Positions 55,330-64,000 of a DNA stretch of 64,000 bases are shown here, piece after piece. Under the pieces are notes generated by a model. It was not told where the DNA came from. It was given only the letters and a program-made list of their open reading frames with translations, and did not search any database. Position 1 is the first letter of the stretch. Each line of letters opens with the position of its first letter. The stretch is from Allofournierella_A excrementavium. Its GTDB lineage: Bacteria > Bacillota > Clostridia > Oscillospirales > Ruminococcaceae. Location: NCBI GenBank assembly GCA_019120375.1, contig DWVE01000025.1, positions 6,924 to 70,923 on the forward strand. Reading direction: 5' to 3'. A program made the translations under genes and the position numbers.

Positions 55330-58300
55330 ATGAAAACACCCGGCAGCCAGGGCCTTTACTGCCCGCAATTCGAGCACGACAACTGCGGCATCGGCGCCGT
55401 TGTGGACATTCACGGCCGCAAGAGCCACCAGACGGTGGCCGACGCGCTGACCATCGTGGAACATCTGGAGCACCGCGCGGGCAAGGACGCCGAGGGCAAG
55501 ACCGGCGACGGCGTGGGCATCCTCACCCAGGTTCCCCACAAATTCTTCTGCAAGGTGTGCGCCGGGCTGGGCATCTCCATCGGCGGCGAGCGGGAATACG
55601 GCGTGGGCATGTTCTTTCTGCCCCAGAACGAGCTGGCCCGCCGTCAGGCTCAGAAGATGTTCGAGGTCATCGTGGAAAAAGAAGGCCTGGAATTTCTGGG
55701 CTGGCGGATGGTGCCGGTGCGGCCCTCGGTGCTGGGCCACCGGGCGCGGGACTGCATGCCGGTGATCTGCCAGGGCTTTGTGAAAAAGCCGGAGGACGTG
55801 CCCATGGGCCTTGCCTTTGACCGCAGGCTTTACATCGTGCGGCGGGTCTTTGAGCAGAGCAACGAGGGCAGCTATGTGGTGAGCCTTTCCAGCCGGACCA
55901 TCGTCTACAAAGGCATGTTCCTGGTAGGGCAGCTGCGCACCTTCTTTGACGATCTGCGGGACGAGGACTATGCGTCCGCCATTGCCATCGTGCACTCCCG
56001 CTTTTCCACCAACACCGACCCCAGCTGGGAGCGGGCCCATCCCAACCGCTTCATCGTGCACAACGGCGAGATCAACACCATCCGGGGCAACGCCGACAAG
56101 ATGCTGGCCCGGGAGGAGACCATGAGCGCCCCCGCCTTCAGCGCCGACGACATCACCCGGGTGCTGCCGGTGGTGGACACCACCGGCTCCGACTCCGCCA
56201 TGCTGGACAACACCCTGGAATTCCTGGTGATGAGCGGCATGGACCTGCCGCTGGCGGTGATGGTGGCCATCCCCGAGCCCTGGAGCCACAACGACACCAT
56301 CAGCCAGCGGCGGCGGGATTTTTACCAGTACTACGCCACCATGATGGAGCCCTGGGACGGCCCGGCCTCCATCCTGTTCAGCGACGGCGACGTGATGGGC
56401 GCGGTGCTGGACCGCAACGGCCTGCGCCCCAGCCGCTATGTCATCACCGACGACGGGCGGCTCATCCTCTCCTCCGAGGTGGGCGTGCTGGCGCTGGACG
56501 AAGGGCACATCCTCAAAAAGGAGCGGCTGCATCCGGGCAGGATGCTGCTGGTGGACCTTGCCAAAGGCGCGGTGCTCAGCGACGACGAGGTGAAGGAGCG
56601 CTACGCCGGAAGGGAGCCCTACGGCGAATGGCTGGACTCGAACCTTCTGCACCTGAGCGACCTGCATGTGCCCAATCAAAAAGTGCCCGCCCTCACCGGC
56701 GAGGAGTGCGCTCGGCTGCAAAAGGCCTTCGGCTACACCTGGGAGGAATACCGGGATTCGGTGTGCTCCATGGCTCTGAACGGCGCCGAGCCCATCGGCG
56801 CCATGGGCGCAGACACGCCGCTGGCGGTGCTCTCGGGGCAGTATCAGCCGCTGTTCAACTATTTCCGGCAGATGTTCGCCCAGGTGACCAACCCCCCCAT
56901 CGACGCGCTGCGGGAAAAAATCGTCACCTCCACCGCTGTGTACGCGGGCAAGAACGGCAATCTTTTGCAGGAAAGCGCCGACAACTGCCACGTGCTGAAG
57001 ATCGAAAACCCCATCCTCAGCGACCTGGACCTTTTGAAGATAAAAGCCATGGACCGCCCCGGCTTCAAGGTGGCGGTGGTGCCCATCCTGTTCTACAAAT
57101 CCACCCCCATGGACCGGGTGCTGGAACACCTGTTCGTGGCGGTGGACAAGGCCTACCGGGAGGGGGCCAACATCCTCATCCTCACCGACCGGGGCGTGGA
57201 CGAGAACCATGTGGCCATCCCCTCGCTGCTGGCGGTGTCCGCTGTGCACAAGCATCTGGTCAAGACCAAGAAGTGCACGGCGCTGTCCCTCATTCTGGAA
57301 TCCGGCGAGCCCCGTGAGGTGCACCACTTCGCCACCCTGCTGGGCTACGGCGCCTGCGCGGTGAACCCCTATCTGGCCCACGCCTCGCTGGCTCAGCTGG
57401 TGCAGGACGGCCTTTTGAACAAGGACTACTACGCCGCCGTGGCCGACTACGACAACGCGGTGCTGCAGGGCATCGTGAAAATTGCCTCCAAGATGGGCAT
57501 TTCCACCCTGCAAAGCTATCAGGGCAGCCAGATCTTTGAGGCCATGGGCATCAGCCAGGAGGTCATCGACGCCTATTTCACCGGCACCGTGAGCCGCATC
57601 GGCGGCATCACCCTGGCGGACATCGCCGCCCAGACCGACGCCCAGCACTCCCGGGCGTTCGACCCGCTGGGCCTGGCCACCGACCTGAGCCTGCCCTCCC
57701 TGGGGCGGCACAAGCTGCGCAGTCAGGGCGAGGTGCACCGCTATTCCCCCCAGGTCATCCACCTTTTGCAGCAGGCCGCCCGCACCGGTGACTATGCGCT
57801 GTTCCAGCGCTACACCGAAGCCGCGGACGCCGAGCGCAGCGGCCTTGTGCGCAGCCTGCTGGACTTCAACTGGCCCGCCGAAGGGGTGCCTTTGGAGGAA
57901 GTGGAGAGCGAGGAGGCCATCCTGCGCCGCTTCAAGACCGGGGCCATGTCCTACGGCTCCATCTCCCAGGAGGCCCACGAGGCTCTGGCGCTGGCCATGA
58001 ACCGGCTGGGGGGCAAGTCCAACAGCGGTGAGGGCGGTGAGAGCGACGAGCGCCTTGCCAGCGCCGGCACTGCCGACGACCGCTCCAGCGCCATCAAGCA
58101 GGTGGCCAGCGGGCGCTTCGGCGTGACCAGCCGCTATCTTGTGAGCGCGAAGGAAATTCAAATCAAGATGGCCCAGGGCGCAAAACCCGGCGAGGGCGGG
58201 CATCTTCCCGCCGCCAAGGTCTATCCCTGGGTGGCAAAGACCCGCCACTCCACCCCGGGCGTGAGCCTCATCAGTCCCCCGCCCCACCACGACATCTACT

Positions 58301-59865
58301 CCATCGAGGACCTGGCCCAGCTCATCTATGACCTGAAGAGCGCCAACGACCGGGCCTGCATCTCGGTGAAGCTGGTGAGCGAGGCGGGTGTAGGCACCGT
58401 GGCCGCCGGCGTGGCCAAGGCCGGAGCCCAGGTCATCCTCATCTCCGGCTGCGACGGCGGCACCGGCGCGGCGCCCATCAGCTCCATCCACAACGCGGGC
58501 CTGCCCTGGGAGCTGGGCCTTGCCGAGACCCACCAGACCCTGCTGCGCTCGGGGCTGCGGGGCCGGGTGCGGCTGGAGACCGACGGCAAGCTGATGACCG
58601 GGCGGGACGTGGCCATTGCGGCGCTGCTGGGGGCGGAGGAATTCGGCTTTGCCACCGCCCCGCTGGTGACCCTGGGCTGCACCATGATGCGGGTGTGCAA
58701 TCTGGACACCTGCCCCATGGGCATCGCCACCCAGAACCCCGAACTGCGAAAACGCTTTTGCGGCAAGCCGGAATACGTGGAGAACTTCATGCGCTTCATC
58801 GCCCGGCAGCTGCGGGAGTATATGGCAAGGCTGGGCGTGCGCACCGTGAACGAGATGGTGGGCCGCACCGATCTGCTGCGCCAGACCCACGTGGCAGGCC
58901 GCGGGGCAAACGTGGACCTGAGCCGGGTGCTGGCACGGGGCGGCGCAGAGAGCGACCGCGCCGTGTTCGACCCCGCCGAGGTCTATGACTTCAGCCTTGA
59001 AAAGACGCTGGACCGGGCCCTCATGGCAAAGGAGCCGGTGCGCCGCGCCCTGGCGGAAGGCGTGCCCTGCCGCATGAGCGTGGAGGTGAAGAACACCGAC
59101 CGGGCCTTCGGCGCGCTGCTGGGAGCCGAGATCACCCGCCACAGCCCCGATGGCTGGGCGGAGGACGCCCTCATCCTGGACTGCACCGGCGCGGGCGGCC
59201 AGAGCTTTGGGGCGTTTTTGCCCAAGGGCCTCACCCTGGCCCTCACCGGCGAAGGCAACGACTACTTCGGCAAAGGGCTTTCCGGCGGCAAGCTGGTGCT
59301 GCGGCCGGACGAAAAAGCCCGCTACGCCGCCGAGGAGAACATCATCGTGGGCAATGTGGCGCTCTACGGCGCCACCTCCGGCCAGGCCTACATCAACGGC
59401 ATGGCGGGCGAGCGCTTCTGCGTGCGCAACTCCGGCGCGGTGGCCGTGGTGGAGGGCGTGGGCGAACACGGCTGCGAGTATATGACCGGCGGCCGGGTGG
59501 TGGTGCTGGGCCCCATCGGCAAGAACTTCGCCGCCGGCATGAGCGGCGGCGTGGCCTATGTGCTGGACGAGGAGAGCACCCTCTACCGCAACCTGAACAA
59601 GGCCATGGTGAGCATGGAAAAGGTGGAGAGCAAGTTCGACCGGGAGGAGCTTTACCGCCTTATCGGCGCTCATGTGCAGCACACCGGCTCGCCCAAGGGC
59701 CGGCGCATCCTGGCCGCCTTCAGCGAGTATCTGCCCCGGTTCAAAAAGATCATTCCCAACGACTACAAGCGGCTGGTCCAGCTCGCCTCCCAGTTCGAGG
59801 AGCAGGGCGTGACCCCCGAGCAGGCCCAGATCGAGGCGTTCTACGCCAGTCTGGCCAAGAAATAA
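55330..59865 (+). CDS. gltB: Glutamate synthase, large subunit (NADPH-type GOGAT alpha)
   Basis: 1511 residues, normal family length. The N-terminal class II glutaminase starts at Cys19 (NCGIGAVVDIHG) after an 18-residue propeptide that must be removed. A central domain and an FMN-binding synthase domain follow (SYGSISQEAHEALALAMNRL; GAKPGEGGHLPAAKV; SPPPHHDIYSIEDLAQLIYD), with the 3Fe-4S motif CTMMRVCNLDTCPMG near residue 1117. The C-terminal GXGXG beta-helix has GEGNDYFGKGLSGG. Converts 2-oxoglutarate and glutamine to two glutamates. Followed by gltD 14 bases later. Confidence 0.97.
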   Translation: MKTPGSQGLYCPQFEHDNCGIGAVVDIHGRKSHQTVADALTIVEHLEHRAGKDAEGKTGDGVGILTQVPHKFFCKVCAGLGISIGGEREYGVGMFFLPQNELARRQAQKMFEVIVEKEGLEFLGWRMVPVRPSVLGHRARDCMPVICQGFVKKPEDVPMGLAFDRRLYIVRRVFEQSNEGSYVVSLSSRTIVYKGMFLVGQLRTFFDDLRDEDYASAIAIVHSRFSTNTDPSWERAHPNRFIVHNGEINTIRGNADKMLAREETMSAPAFSADDITRVLPVVDTTGSDSAMLDNTLEFLVMSGMDLPLAVMVAIPEPWSHNDTISQRRRDFYQYYATMMEPWDGPASILFSDGDVMGAVLDRNGLRPSRYVITDDGRLILSSEVGVLALDEGHILKKERLHPGRMLLVDLAKGAVLSDDEVKERYAGREPYGEWLDSNLLHLSDLHVPNQKVPALTGEECARLQKAFGYTWEEYRDSVCSMALNGAEPIGAMGADTPLAVLSGQYQPLFNYFRQMFAQVTNPPIDALREKIVTSTAVYAGKNGNLLQESADNCHVLKIENPILSDLDLLKIKAMDRPGFKVAVVPILFYKSTPMDRVLEHLFVAVDKAYREGANILILTDRGVDENHVAIPSLLAVSAVHKHLVKTKKCTALSLILESGEPREVHHFATLLGYGACAVNPYLAHASLAQLVQDGLLNKDYYAAVADYDNAVLQGIVKIASKMGISTLQSYQGSQIFEAMGISQEVIDAYFTGTVSRIGGITLADIAAQTDAQHSRAFDPLGLATDLSLPSLGRHKLRSQGEVHRYSPQVIHLLQQAARTGDYALFQRYTEAADAERSGLVRSLLDFNWPAEGVPLEEVESEEAILRRFKTGAMSYGSISQEAHEALALAMNRLGGKSNSGEGGESDERLASAGTADDRSSAIKQVASGRFGVTSRYLVSAKEIQIKMAQGAKPGEGGHLPAAKVYPWVAKTRHSTPGVSLISPPPHHDIYSIEDLAQLIYDLKSANDRACISVKLVSEAGVGTVAAGVAKAGAQVILISGCDGGTGAAPISSIHNAGLPWELGLAETHQTLLRSGLRGRVRLETDGKLMTGRDVAIAALLGAEEFGFATAPLVTLGCTMMRVCNLDTCPMGIATQNPELRKRFCGKPEYVENFMRFIARQLREYMARLGVRTVNEMVGRTDLLRQTHVAGRGANVDLSRVLARGGAESDRAVFDPAEVYDFSLEKTLDRALMAKEPVRRALAEGVPCRMSVEVKNTDRAFGALLGAEITRHSPDGWAEDALILDCTGAGGQSFGAFLPKGLTLALTGEGNDYFGKGLSGGKLVLRPDEKARYAAEENIIVGNVALYGATSGQAYINGMAGERFCVRNSGAVAVVEGVGEHGCEYMTGGRVVVLGPIGKNFAAGMSGGVAYVLDEESTLYRNLNKAMVSMEKVESKFDREELYRLIGAHVQHTGSPKGRRILAAFSEYLPRFKKIIPNDYKRLVQLASQFEEQGVTPEQAQIEAFYASLAKK

Positions 59866-59879
59866 AAGGAGGATCGGTC

Positions 59880-61361
59880 ATGGGCAAAACCACCGGTTTT
59901 TTGGAATATCCGCGGCAGGAGGGGCCCGTTGTGCCGCCGCTGGAGCGGCTGGGCAATTTTCGGGAGTTTCACCGCCCCCTCTCCCCCGCCGCCCAGGCAC
60001 AGCAGGCGGCCCGCTGCATGGACTGCGGCGTGCCCTTCTGCCAGGCGGGCGTGACCCTGGCGGGCATGACCGCCGGCTGCCCGCTGCACAACCTCATCCC
60101 CGAGATGAACGACCTTGTTTTTCACGGCAACTGGGAGCAGGCCTGGCGGCGGCTGGAGCGCACCAACTGCCTGCCGGAGTTCACCGGCCGGGTGTGCCCC
60201 GCCCTGTGTGAGGCGGCCTGCACCTGCGCGCGGCAGGAAGGGGCGGTGTGCACCCACGAAAACGAGCTTCAGGTGGCGGAATACGCCTTTTCCCACGGGC
60301 TTGTGAACGCCGCGCCCCCCGCCGTGCGCACCGGCAAAACGGTGGCGGTGGTGGGCAGCGGGCCCGCGGGCCTTGCCGCCGCATGGCAGCTGAACCGCCG
60401 CGGCCACAGCGTCACGGTGTTCGAAAAGGCGGACCGCCCCGGCGGCCTTCTGCGCTATGGCATCCCCAACATGAAGCTGGACAAGGCCGTGCTGGACCGG
60501 CGCATCCGCCTGATGGAAGAGGCGGGCGTGGTCTTCGTCTGCAGCACCGACGTGGGCCGGGACGTGACCGGCGAAGAACTGCTGGCAAAGTTTGACCGGG
60601 TGGTGCTGGCGGGCGGCGCGGGCAGGCCCCGGGACCTGGCGGTGCCCGGCCGGGAGGCAAAGGGCATCCTCTTCGCGGTGGATTTTCTCGGTCAGGTGAC
60701 CAAGGCACTGCTGGACACGGATTTTCAAAAGCCGCCCCGCAAACTGGCCGAGGACAAAAACGTGCTGGTGGTGGGCGGCGGCGACACCGGCAACGACTGC
60801 ATGGCCACCGCCCTGCGCCTGGGCGCGAAGAGCGTGACCCAGCTGGAAATGATGCCCGAGCCGCCCCTTGCGCGCACGGCGGACAATCCCTGGCCCCAGT
60901 GGCCGAAGGTGCGCAAGACCGACTACGGCCAGCAGGAGGCCATCGCCCTGTTCGGGGCCGACCCCCGGCGCTATCAGACCACCGTGTCCGCCTTCAAGGC
61001 CGACAAGCGCGGCCGGGTGTGCGGCGCGGTGGTGCAGAAGCTGGAGGCGCGCCCGGGCGAAAACGGCCGCACGGTAATGTCGCCGATTGCGGGCAGCGAA
61101 GAGGTGCTGCCTGCCGAGCTGGTGCTCATCGCCGCGGGCTTTGTGGGCTGTGAGGAATATCTGCCCGCCGGCTTCGGCGCGGCGCTCACCGGGCGCGGCG
61201 TGGTGGCCGCGGAAGGCGAAGGCTATGCCACAAGCGTGCCCCGGGTGTTTGCCGCGGGTGATATTCGCCGCGGGCCCTCGCTGGTGGTGTGGGCCATCGC
61301 CGAGGGCATGGGCGCGGCCCGGGCGGCGGACGCCTCCCTGATGGGTTACAGCAATCTGTGA
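59880..61361 (+). CDS. gltD: Glutamate synthase, small subunit
   Basis: 493 residues behind AAAAGGAGG. N-terminal 4Fe-4S cysteines CMDCGVPFCQ...CPLHNLIP and CPALCEAACTCARQ, FAD site VAVVGSGPAGLAAAWQLNRR near residue 157 and NADPH site VLVVGGGDTGNDCMATALRLG near residue 298. Passes electrons from NADPH to GltB. A late AGDIRRGPSLVVWAIAEG block completes the FAD domain. asnB follows 36 bases on. Confidence 0.96.
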   Translation: MGKTTGFLEYPRQEGPVVPPLERLGNFREFHRPLSPAAQAQQAARCMDCGVPFCQAGVTLAGMTAGCPLHNLIPEMNDLVFHGNWEQAWRRLERTNCLPEFTGRVCPALCEAACTCARQEGAVCTHENELQVAEYAFSHGLVNAAPPAVRTGKTVAVVGSGPAGLAAAWQLNRRGHSVTVFEKADRPGGLLRYGIPNMKLDKAVLDRRIRLMEEAGVVFVCSTDVGRDVTGEELLAKFDRVVLAGGAGRPRDLAVPGREAKGILFAVDFLGQVTKALLDTDFQKPPRKLAEDKNVLVVGGGDTGNDCMATALRLGAKSVTQLEMMPEPPLARTADNPWPQWPKVRKTDYGQQEAIALFGADPRRYQTTVSAFKADKRGRVCGAVVQKLEARPGENGRTVMSPIAGSEEVLPAELVLIAAGFVGCEEYLPAGFGAALTGRGVVAAEGEGYATSVPRVFAAGDIRRGPSLVVWAIAEGMGAARAADASLMGYSNL

Positions 61362-61397
61362 GGGCGGCGCGAATTTTGGAACGAGGGGGAGAAAGGA

Positions 61398-62984
61398 ATG
61401 TGTACCATCCTGTGCTACGCGGGCCACGACATCGGCCCCAACCGTTTGCAGGAGTATCTTTTGCGCAGCCGGCGGCGCGGGCCGGACGACTATAAAGTGG
61501 TGGAAACGCCCTTCGGGTATCTGGGCTTTGCCCGCCTTGCCATCATGGGGCTTTCGCCCGAGGGGATGCAGCCCTTTGAGCAGGAGGGCAGCTGGGTGGT
61601 GTGCAACGGCGAGGTGTACGGGTTCCGCCGTCTGAAAGAAGAACTGGCACAGCGCGGCTACACCTTCAAGAGCGGGTCCGACTGCGAAGTGCTGCTGCCC
61701 CTTTGGCGGGAATACGGCTGTGAGATGTTCGCCCATCTGGACGCGGAGTTCGCCTGCGTGCTCTACGACGGGGCCAGCGGCAGCCTCATCGCTGCCCGGG
61801 ACCCCATCGGCATCCGGCCGCTGTTCTACGGCTATCCCGTGGGCGGCGGGACCATCGCCTTTGCCAGCGAGGCCGCCGAACTGGAAGGCTGGGTGGATGC
61901 GGTGCGCCCCTTCCCGCCCGGCCACTATTACAAGGACGGCCGTTTTGTGCAGTATGAGGACATTGCCGCCGTGCGCGGCTACGTCCACGCGCCGCTGGAA
62001 GAGGTGTGCCGCAACATTCGCGAGAAGCTGGTGGCCGGTGTGGAAAAGCGGCTGGACGCCGACGCGCCCCTGGGCTTTCTGCTCTCCGGCGGGCTGGATT
62101 CCAGCCTGGTGTGCGCCATCGCGGCCAAAAAGCTGCAGAAGCCCATCCGCACCTTCGCCATCGGCATGGAGGGCGACGCCATCGATTTGAAGTACGCCCG
62201 GGACGTGGCGGATTTCATCGGCGCGGACCACACCGAGGTCATCATGACAAAAGAGCAGGTGCTGGAGGCTCTGCCCCAGGTGGTGCAGTCGCTGGCCACC
62301 TGGGACATCACCACCATCCGCGCCAGCGTGGGCATGTACCTCGTCTGCAAGGCCATCCATGAAAGCACCGACATCAAGGTGCTTTTGACGGGTGAAATTT
62401 CCGACGAGCTGTTCGGCTACAAATACACCGACTTTGCCCCCAGCGCCGCCGAGTTCCAGAAGGAGGCGGCCAAGCGCATCCGGGAGCTTTTCTGCTACGA
62501 CGTGCTGCGGGCGGACCGCTGCCTTGCCGCCAACAGCCTGGAAGCCCGGGTGCCCTTCGGCGATCTGGACTTCGTGCGCTATGTGATGTCCATCGACCCG
62601 GCCCGCAAGCTGAACACCTACGGCAAGGGCAAGTACCTCCTGCGTAAGGCCTTTGAGGGCGAGGGCCTTCTGCCGGAGCACATCCTCTGGCGGGAGAAAG
62701 CCGCCTTCAGCGACGCGGTGGGCCACAGCATGGTGGACGACTTGAAAGAATACGCCGAGGCGCTTTACACCGACGAGGAGTTCCAGGCGCGTCGGGCAAA
62801 ATACGACTACTGCCCGCCCTTCACCAAGGAGAGCCTGCTCTATCGGGAACTGTTCGAGCGGTTTTATCCCGGCGGGGCGCGGATGATCCCCGGGTTCTGG
62901 ATGCCCAACCCCGACTGGGAGGGCTGCAACGTGGACGATCCCAGCGCCCGGGTGCTGGCGAACTACGGCGACAGCGGCATTTGA
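61398..62984 (+). CDS. asnB: Asparagine synthase B (glutamine-hydrolysing)
   Basis: 528 residues. Cys2 is the class II glutaminase nucleophile (MCTILCYAGHD); RRRGPDD, CNGEVYGFRRLKEEL and SGSDCEVLLPLW are the glutaminase blocks. The synthetase domain has the PPi loop LLSGGLDSSLVCAIA near residue 229 and LLTGEISDELFGYK. Uses ATP, aspartate and glutamine. GAGAAAGGA precedes the ATG. Third gene of the gltB leader-controlled unit, closed by a terminator. Confidence 0.95.
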   Translation: MCTILCYAGHDIGPNRLQEYLLRSRRRGPDDYKVVETPFGYLGFARLAIMGLSPEGMQPFEQEGSWVVCNGEVYGFRRLKEELAQRGYTFKSGSDCEVLLPLWREYGCEMFAHLDAEFACVLYDGASGSLIAARDPIGIRPLFYGYPVGGGTIAFASEAAELEGWVDAVRPFPPGHYYKDGRFVQYEDIAAVRGYVHAPLEEVCRNIREKLVAGVEKRLDADAPLGFLLSGGLDSSLVCAIAAKKLQKPIRTFAIGMEGDAIDLKYARDVADFIGADHTEVIMTKEQVLEALPQVVQSLATWDITTIRASVGMYLVCKAIHESTDIKVLLTGEISDELFGYKYTDFAPSAAEFQKEAAKRIRELFCYDVLRADRCLAANSLEARVPFGDLDFVRYVMSIDPARKLNTYGKGKYLLRKAFEGEGLLPEHILWREKAAFSDAVGHSMVDDLKEYAEALYTDEEFQARRAKYDYCPPFTKESLLYRELFERFYPGGARMIPGFWMPNPDWEGCNVDDPSARVLANYGDSGI

Positions 62985-62997
62985 ACACAAAGAAACA

Positions 62998-63028
62998 CAG
63001 GGCGGGCCCGCAAGGCCCGCCCTGTTTA
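62998..63028 (+). terminator. Terminator after asnB
   Basis: Stem CAGGGCGGGCC / GGCCCGCCCTG with loop CGCAA, then TTTACAGTTTTT. Confidence 0.85.
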
Positions 63029-63142
63029 CAGTTTTTATACAACTTGTTTGCCGCCCCATGAGTGAAAGGGGGCCCCGCCCATGGTATACTTGCCTGGGGC
63101 AGGGGCGCAGAGCGCCGCCCTTTGAAAGGGAGCGATGGCACG

Positions 63143-63871
63143 ATGAAAAAGTTTCTTCTCGTTCTGGCGGCGGCGGTGCTGGCCGCGGCGGCGTTTTTTC
63201 TCTATTCGCTGGCAACGGTGGAGCTGCCGGAGATGGAGGGCGGCGCCTCTTCCCAGGCCTACGGGGACGTGGCCCCCATCCAGGGCCTGCCGGAAAGCGC
63301 TTCATCCGCCCCTGCCGAGCCGGCGGCCGACCTTTCCTTTTTGAGCGAAGAGCAGCAAAACGTCTTTGCCCGGGCGCAGGAGACGGTGACCTGGCTGGCG
63401 GACCCCTCCAACCTGATGAACCGGGAGGGAAACGCCGCGGGCGGTGAAGTGCAGCTGGAGGGCCAGAGCTACCTGCTCATCACCGGGGAGGACGAAAACT
63501 ACGAGGACTTCCGCGCCCGGATGCTGGGCGTCTTCACCGAGAGCTGCCTGGAACAGCTGGATTTTGACCAGCGTTTTCGCCCGGTGGACGGCAAGCTGGC
63601 GGCCCTGGTGGGCGGCGTGGGCGGCGCCATCGACTACGCCGAATGCCCCGATGCCTACCGCCTTGAAAGCGCCGGGGACGACGCGGTGACCTTCACCCTC
63701 ATCGGGCACTACATCGAGCAGGGCGCGGAGGAAACGGACACCGAGTTTCTCACCCGGCGGGCGGACGGCGGCTTCGACAGCACCCGGGAGTTCACCATCC
63801 GCCTTGCGAACACCGAAAACGGCTGGCGGGTGGACGAGTTCCACAGCCCGCTTTATCCTTACACGTTTTGA
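63143..63871 (+). CDS. Exported or membrane-anchored hypothetical protein
   Basis: 242 residues from the ATG at 63143 (AAAGGGAGCG upstream). One N-terminal hydrophobic helix (KKFLLVLAAAVLAAAAFFLY), an acidic Ser/Ala/Pro-rich linker to about residue 60, then a compact domain (SFLSEEQQNVFARAQETVTW; SYLLITGEDENYEDFRARML; EFTIRLANTENGWRVDEF). The last strand resembles the ends of NTF2-like or DUF4829-type secreted domains, but I cannot assign the family. No lipobox cysteine. Confidence 0.7.
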   Translation: MKKFLLVLAAAVLAAAAFFLYSLATVELPEMEGGASSQAYGDVAPIQGLPESASSAPAEPAADLSFLSEEQQNVFARAQETVTWLADPSNLMNREGNAAGGEVQLEGQSYLLITGEDENYEDFRARMLGVFTESCLEQLDFDQRFRPVDGKLAALVGGVGGAIDYAECPDAYRLESAGDDAVTFTLIGHYIEQGAEETDTEFLTRRADGGFDSTREFTIRLANTENGWRVDEFHSPLYPYTF

Positions 63872-63876
63872 ATCAT

Positions 63877-63986
63877 AACCCCACGTTAAACGTGGGGTTT
63901 GCAGAACGGCCCTATAAGGGCCATTATTCCAGCAGCACCTAAAGGTGCGTAATGAGCAACGCCAACCGCACTTGGCGTTGCTTTTT
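63877..63986 (+). repeat. Run of four perfect short hairpins at the window edge
   Basis: Successive hairpins: AACCCCACGT-TAA-ACGTGGGGTT (63877-63899), GGCCCT-ATA-AGGGCC (63908-63922), GCACC-TAAA-GGTGC (63935-63948) and AGCAACGCCAA / TTGGCGTTGCT with a CCGCAC loop (63955-63982) followed by TTTTT. The first may terminate the preceding gene; the last is a good intrinsic terminator. Base composition drops compared with the genes before it. Similar chains of small hairpins occur at the ends of IS200/IS605-type elements and in structured RNAs; no transposase is visible before the window ends. Confidence 0.55.
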
Positions 63987-64000
63987 ACTTCTTCCTTCTG

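Noticed and set aside
55303..59682. A 1459-residue open frame on the minus strand opposite gltB
   Set aside because: Histidine-, glycine- and valine-rich translation typical of the antisense of GC-rich coding DNA, no start signal; gltB in the other strand is unambiguous.
59841..63305. A 1154-residue minus-strand frame opposite gltD and asnB
   Set aside because: Shadow of two certain genes; low-complexity His/Gly/Ala sequence without any family pattern.
1..64000. CRISPR arrays, prophage genes, complete insertion sequences or rRNA genes
   Set aside because: No regularly spaced repeats, phage structural genes, transposases or rRNA stretches were recognised on either strand.

Overview
This window reads as chromosomal DNA of a GC-rich, endospore-forming Clostridia bacterium, most likely of the Oscillospiraceae/Ruminococcaceae group. 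The evidence is a set of sporulation genes (spoIIGA-sigE, sigG, yqfC-yqfD, ylbJ, ylmC), the Firmicute gene order phoH-ybeY-dgkA-era-yqzL-recO, a Bacillus-type SRP RNA core next to dnaX-ybaB-recR, glutamine synthetase type III, and LL-diaminopimelate aminotransferase. Genus and species cannot be assigned from the sequence alone. No prophage, CRISPR array or complete transposon was seen.

Layout. 1-18 kb is core genome: comF (partial), recD2, an LTA-synthase-like sulfatase, ylmC, a HAD hydrolase, the spoIIGA-sigE operon behind a stretched (21 bp spacer) promoter, sigG, mutS2, then the block recO-yqzL-era-dgkA-ybeY-phoH-yqfD-yqfC on the minus strand and ylbJ divergent from it. 18-38.5 kb is more accessory: a tRNA-Thr, a TetR/antiporter operon with tandem operators, an AraC regulator beside a membrane-anchored periplasmic-binding-like protein, rlmD, a GC-poorer acetyltransferase, a lipoprotein, a low-molecular-weight phosphatase, a BlaI/BlaR1-type pair with two operators, a MATE exporter, a FecBCD-type metal/cofactor importer with an FmdE-family protein behind a structured attenuating leader, and a MarR-controlled heterodimeric ABC exporter. 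38.5-44.7 kb holds smpB, recR, ybaB, dnaX, the SRP RNA, pduL, a family 4/5 uracil-DNA glycosylase, a DUF3788 gene and a flavodoxin-ferredoxin fusion.

44.8-63 kb is a nitrogen-assimilation island and the most interesting part. It contains a type I glutamine synthetase, an ANTAR-domain RNA-binding regulator and a WbuX/WbuY/WbuZ-like amidotransferase trio (annotatable as hisH, hisF and N-acetyl sugar amidotransferase) in one minus-strand unit; dapL; pyrG; glutamine synthetase III; and gltB-gltD-asnB. Five promoters here are followed almost at once by an intrinsic terminator in the leader, and a sixth such terminator sits between the ANTAR gene and the amidotransferase trio. In all six, the 5' arm of the terminator overlaps a short hairpin with the same hexaloop, AA-N-GGC, on stems that differ in sequence but keep pairing (GGAC/GTCC, GAAC/GTTC, AAAGC/GCTTT, CAGC/GCTG, GGGC/GCCC, GAC/GTC). 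Hexaloops with A at position 1 and G at position 4 are the hallmark of ANTAR antitermination targets. The inference is one local regulon in which the ANTAR protein relieves termination of glutamine- and glutamate-handling genes, including an amidotransferase whose substrate is unknown.

The right edge (from 63.87 kb) carries a run of four short perfect hairpins that may mark the end of a mobile element or a structured RNA; the window ends before this can be resolved.
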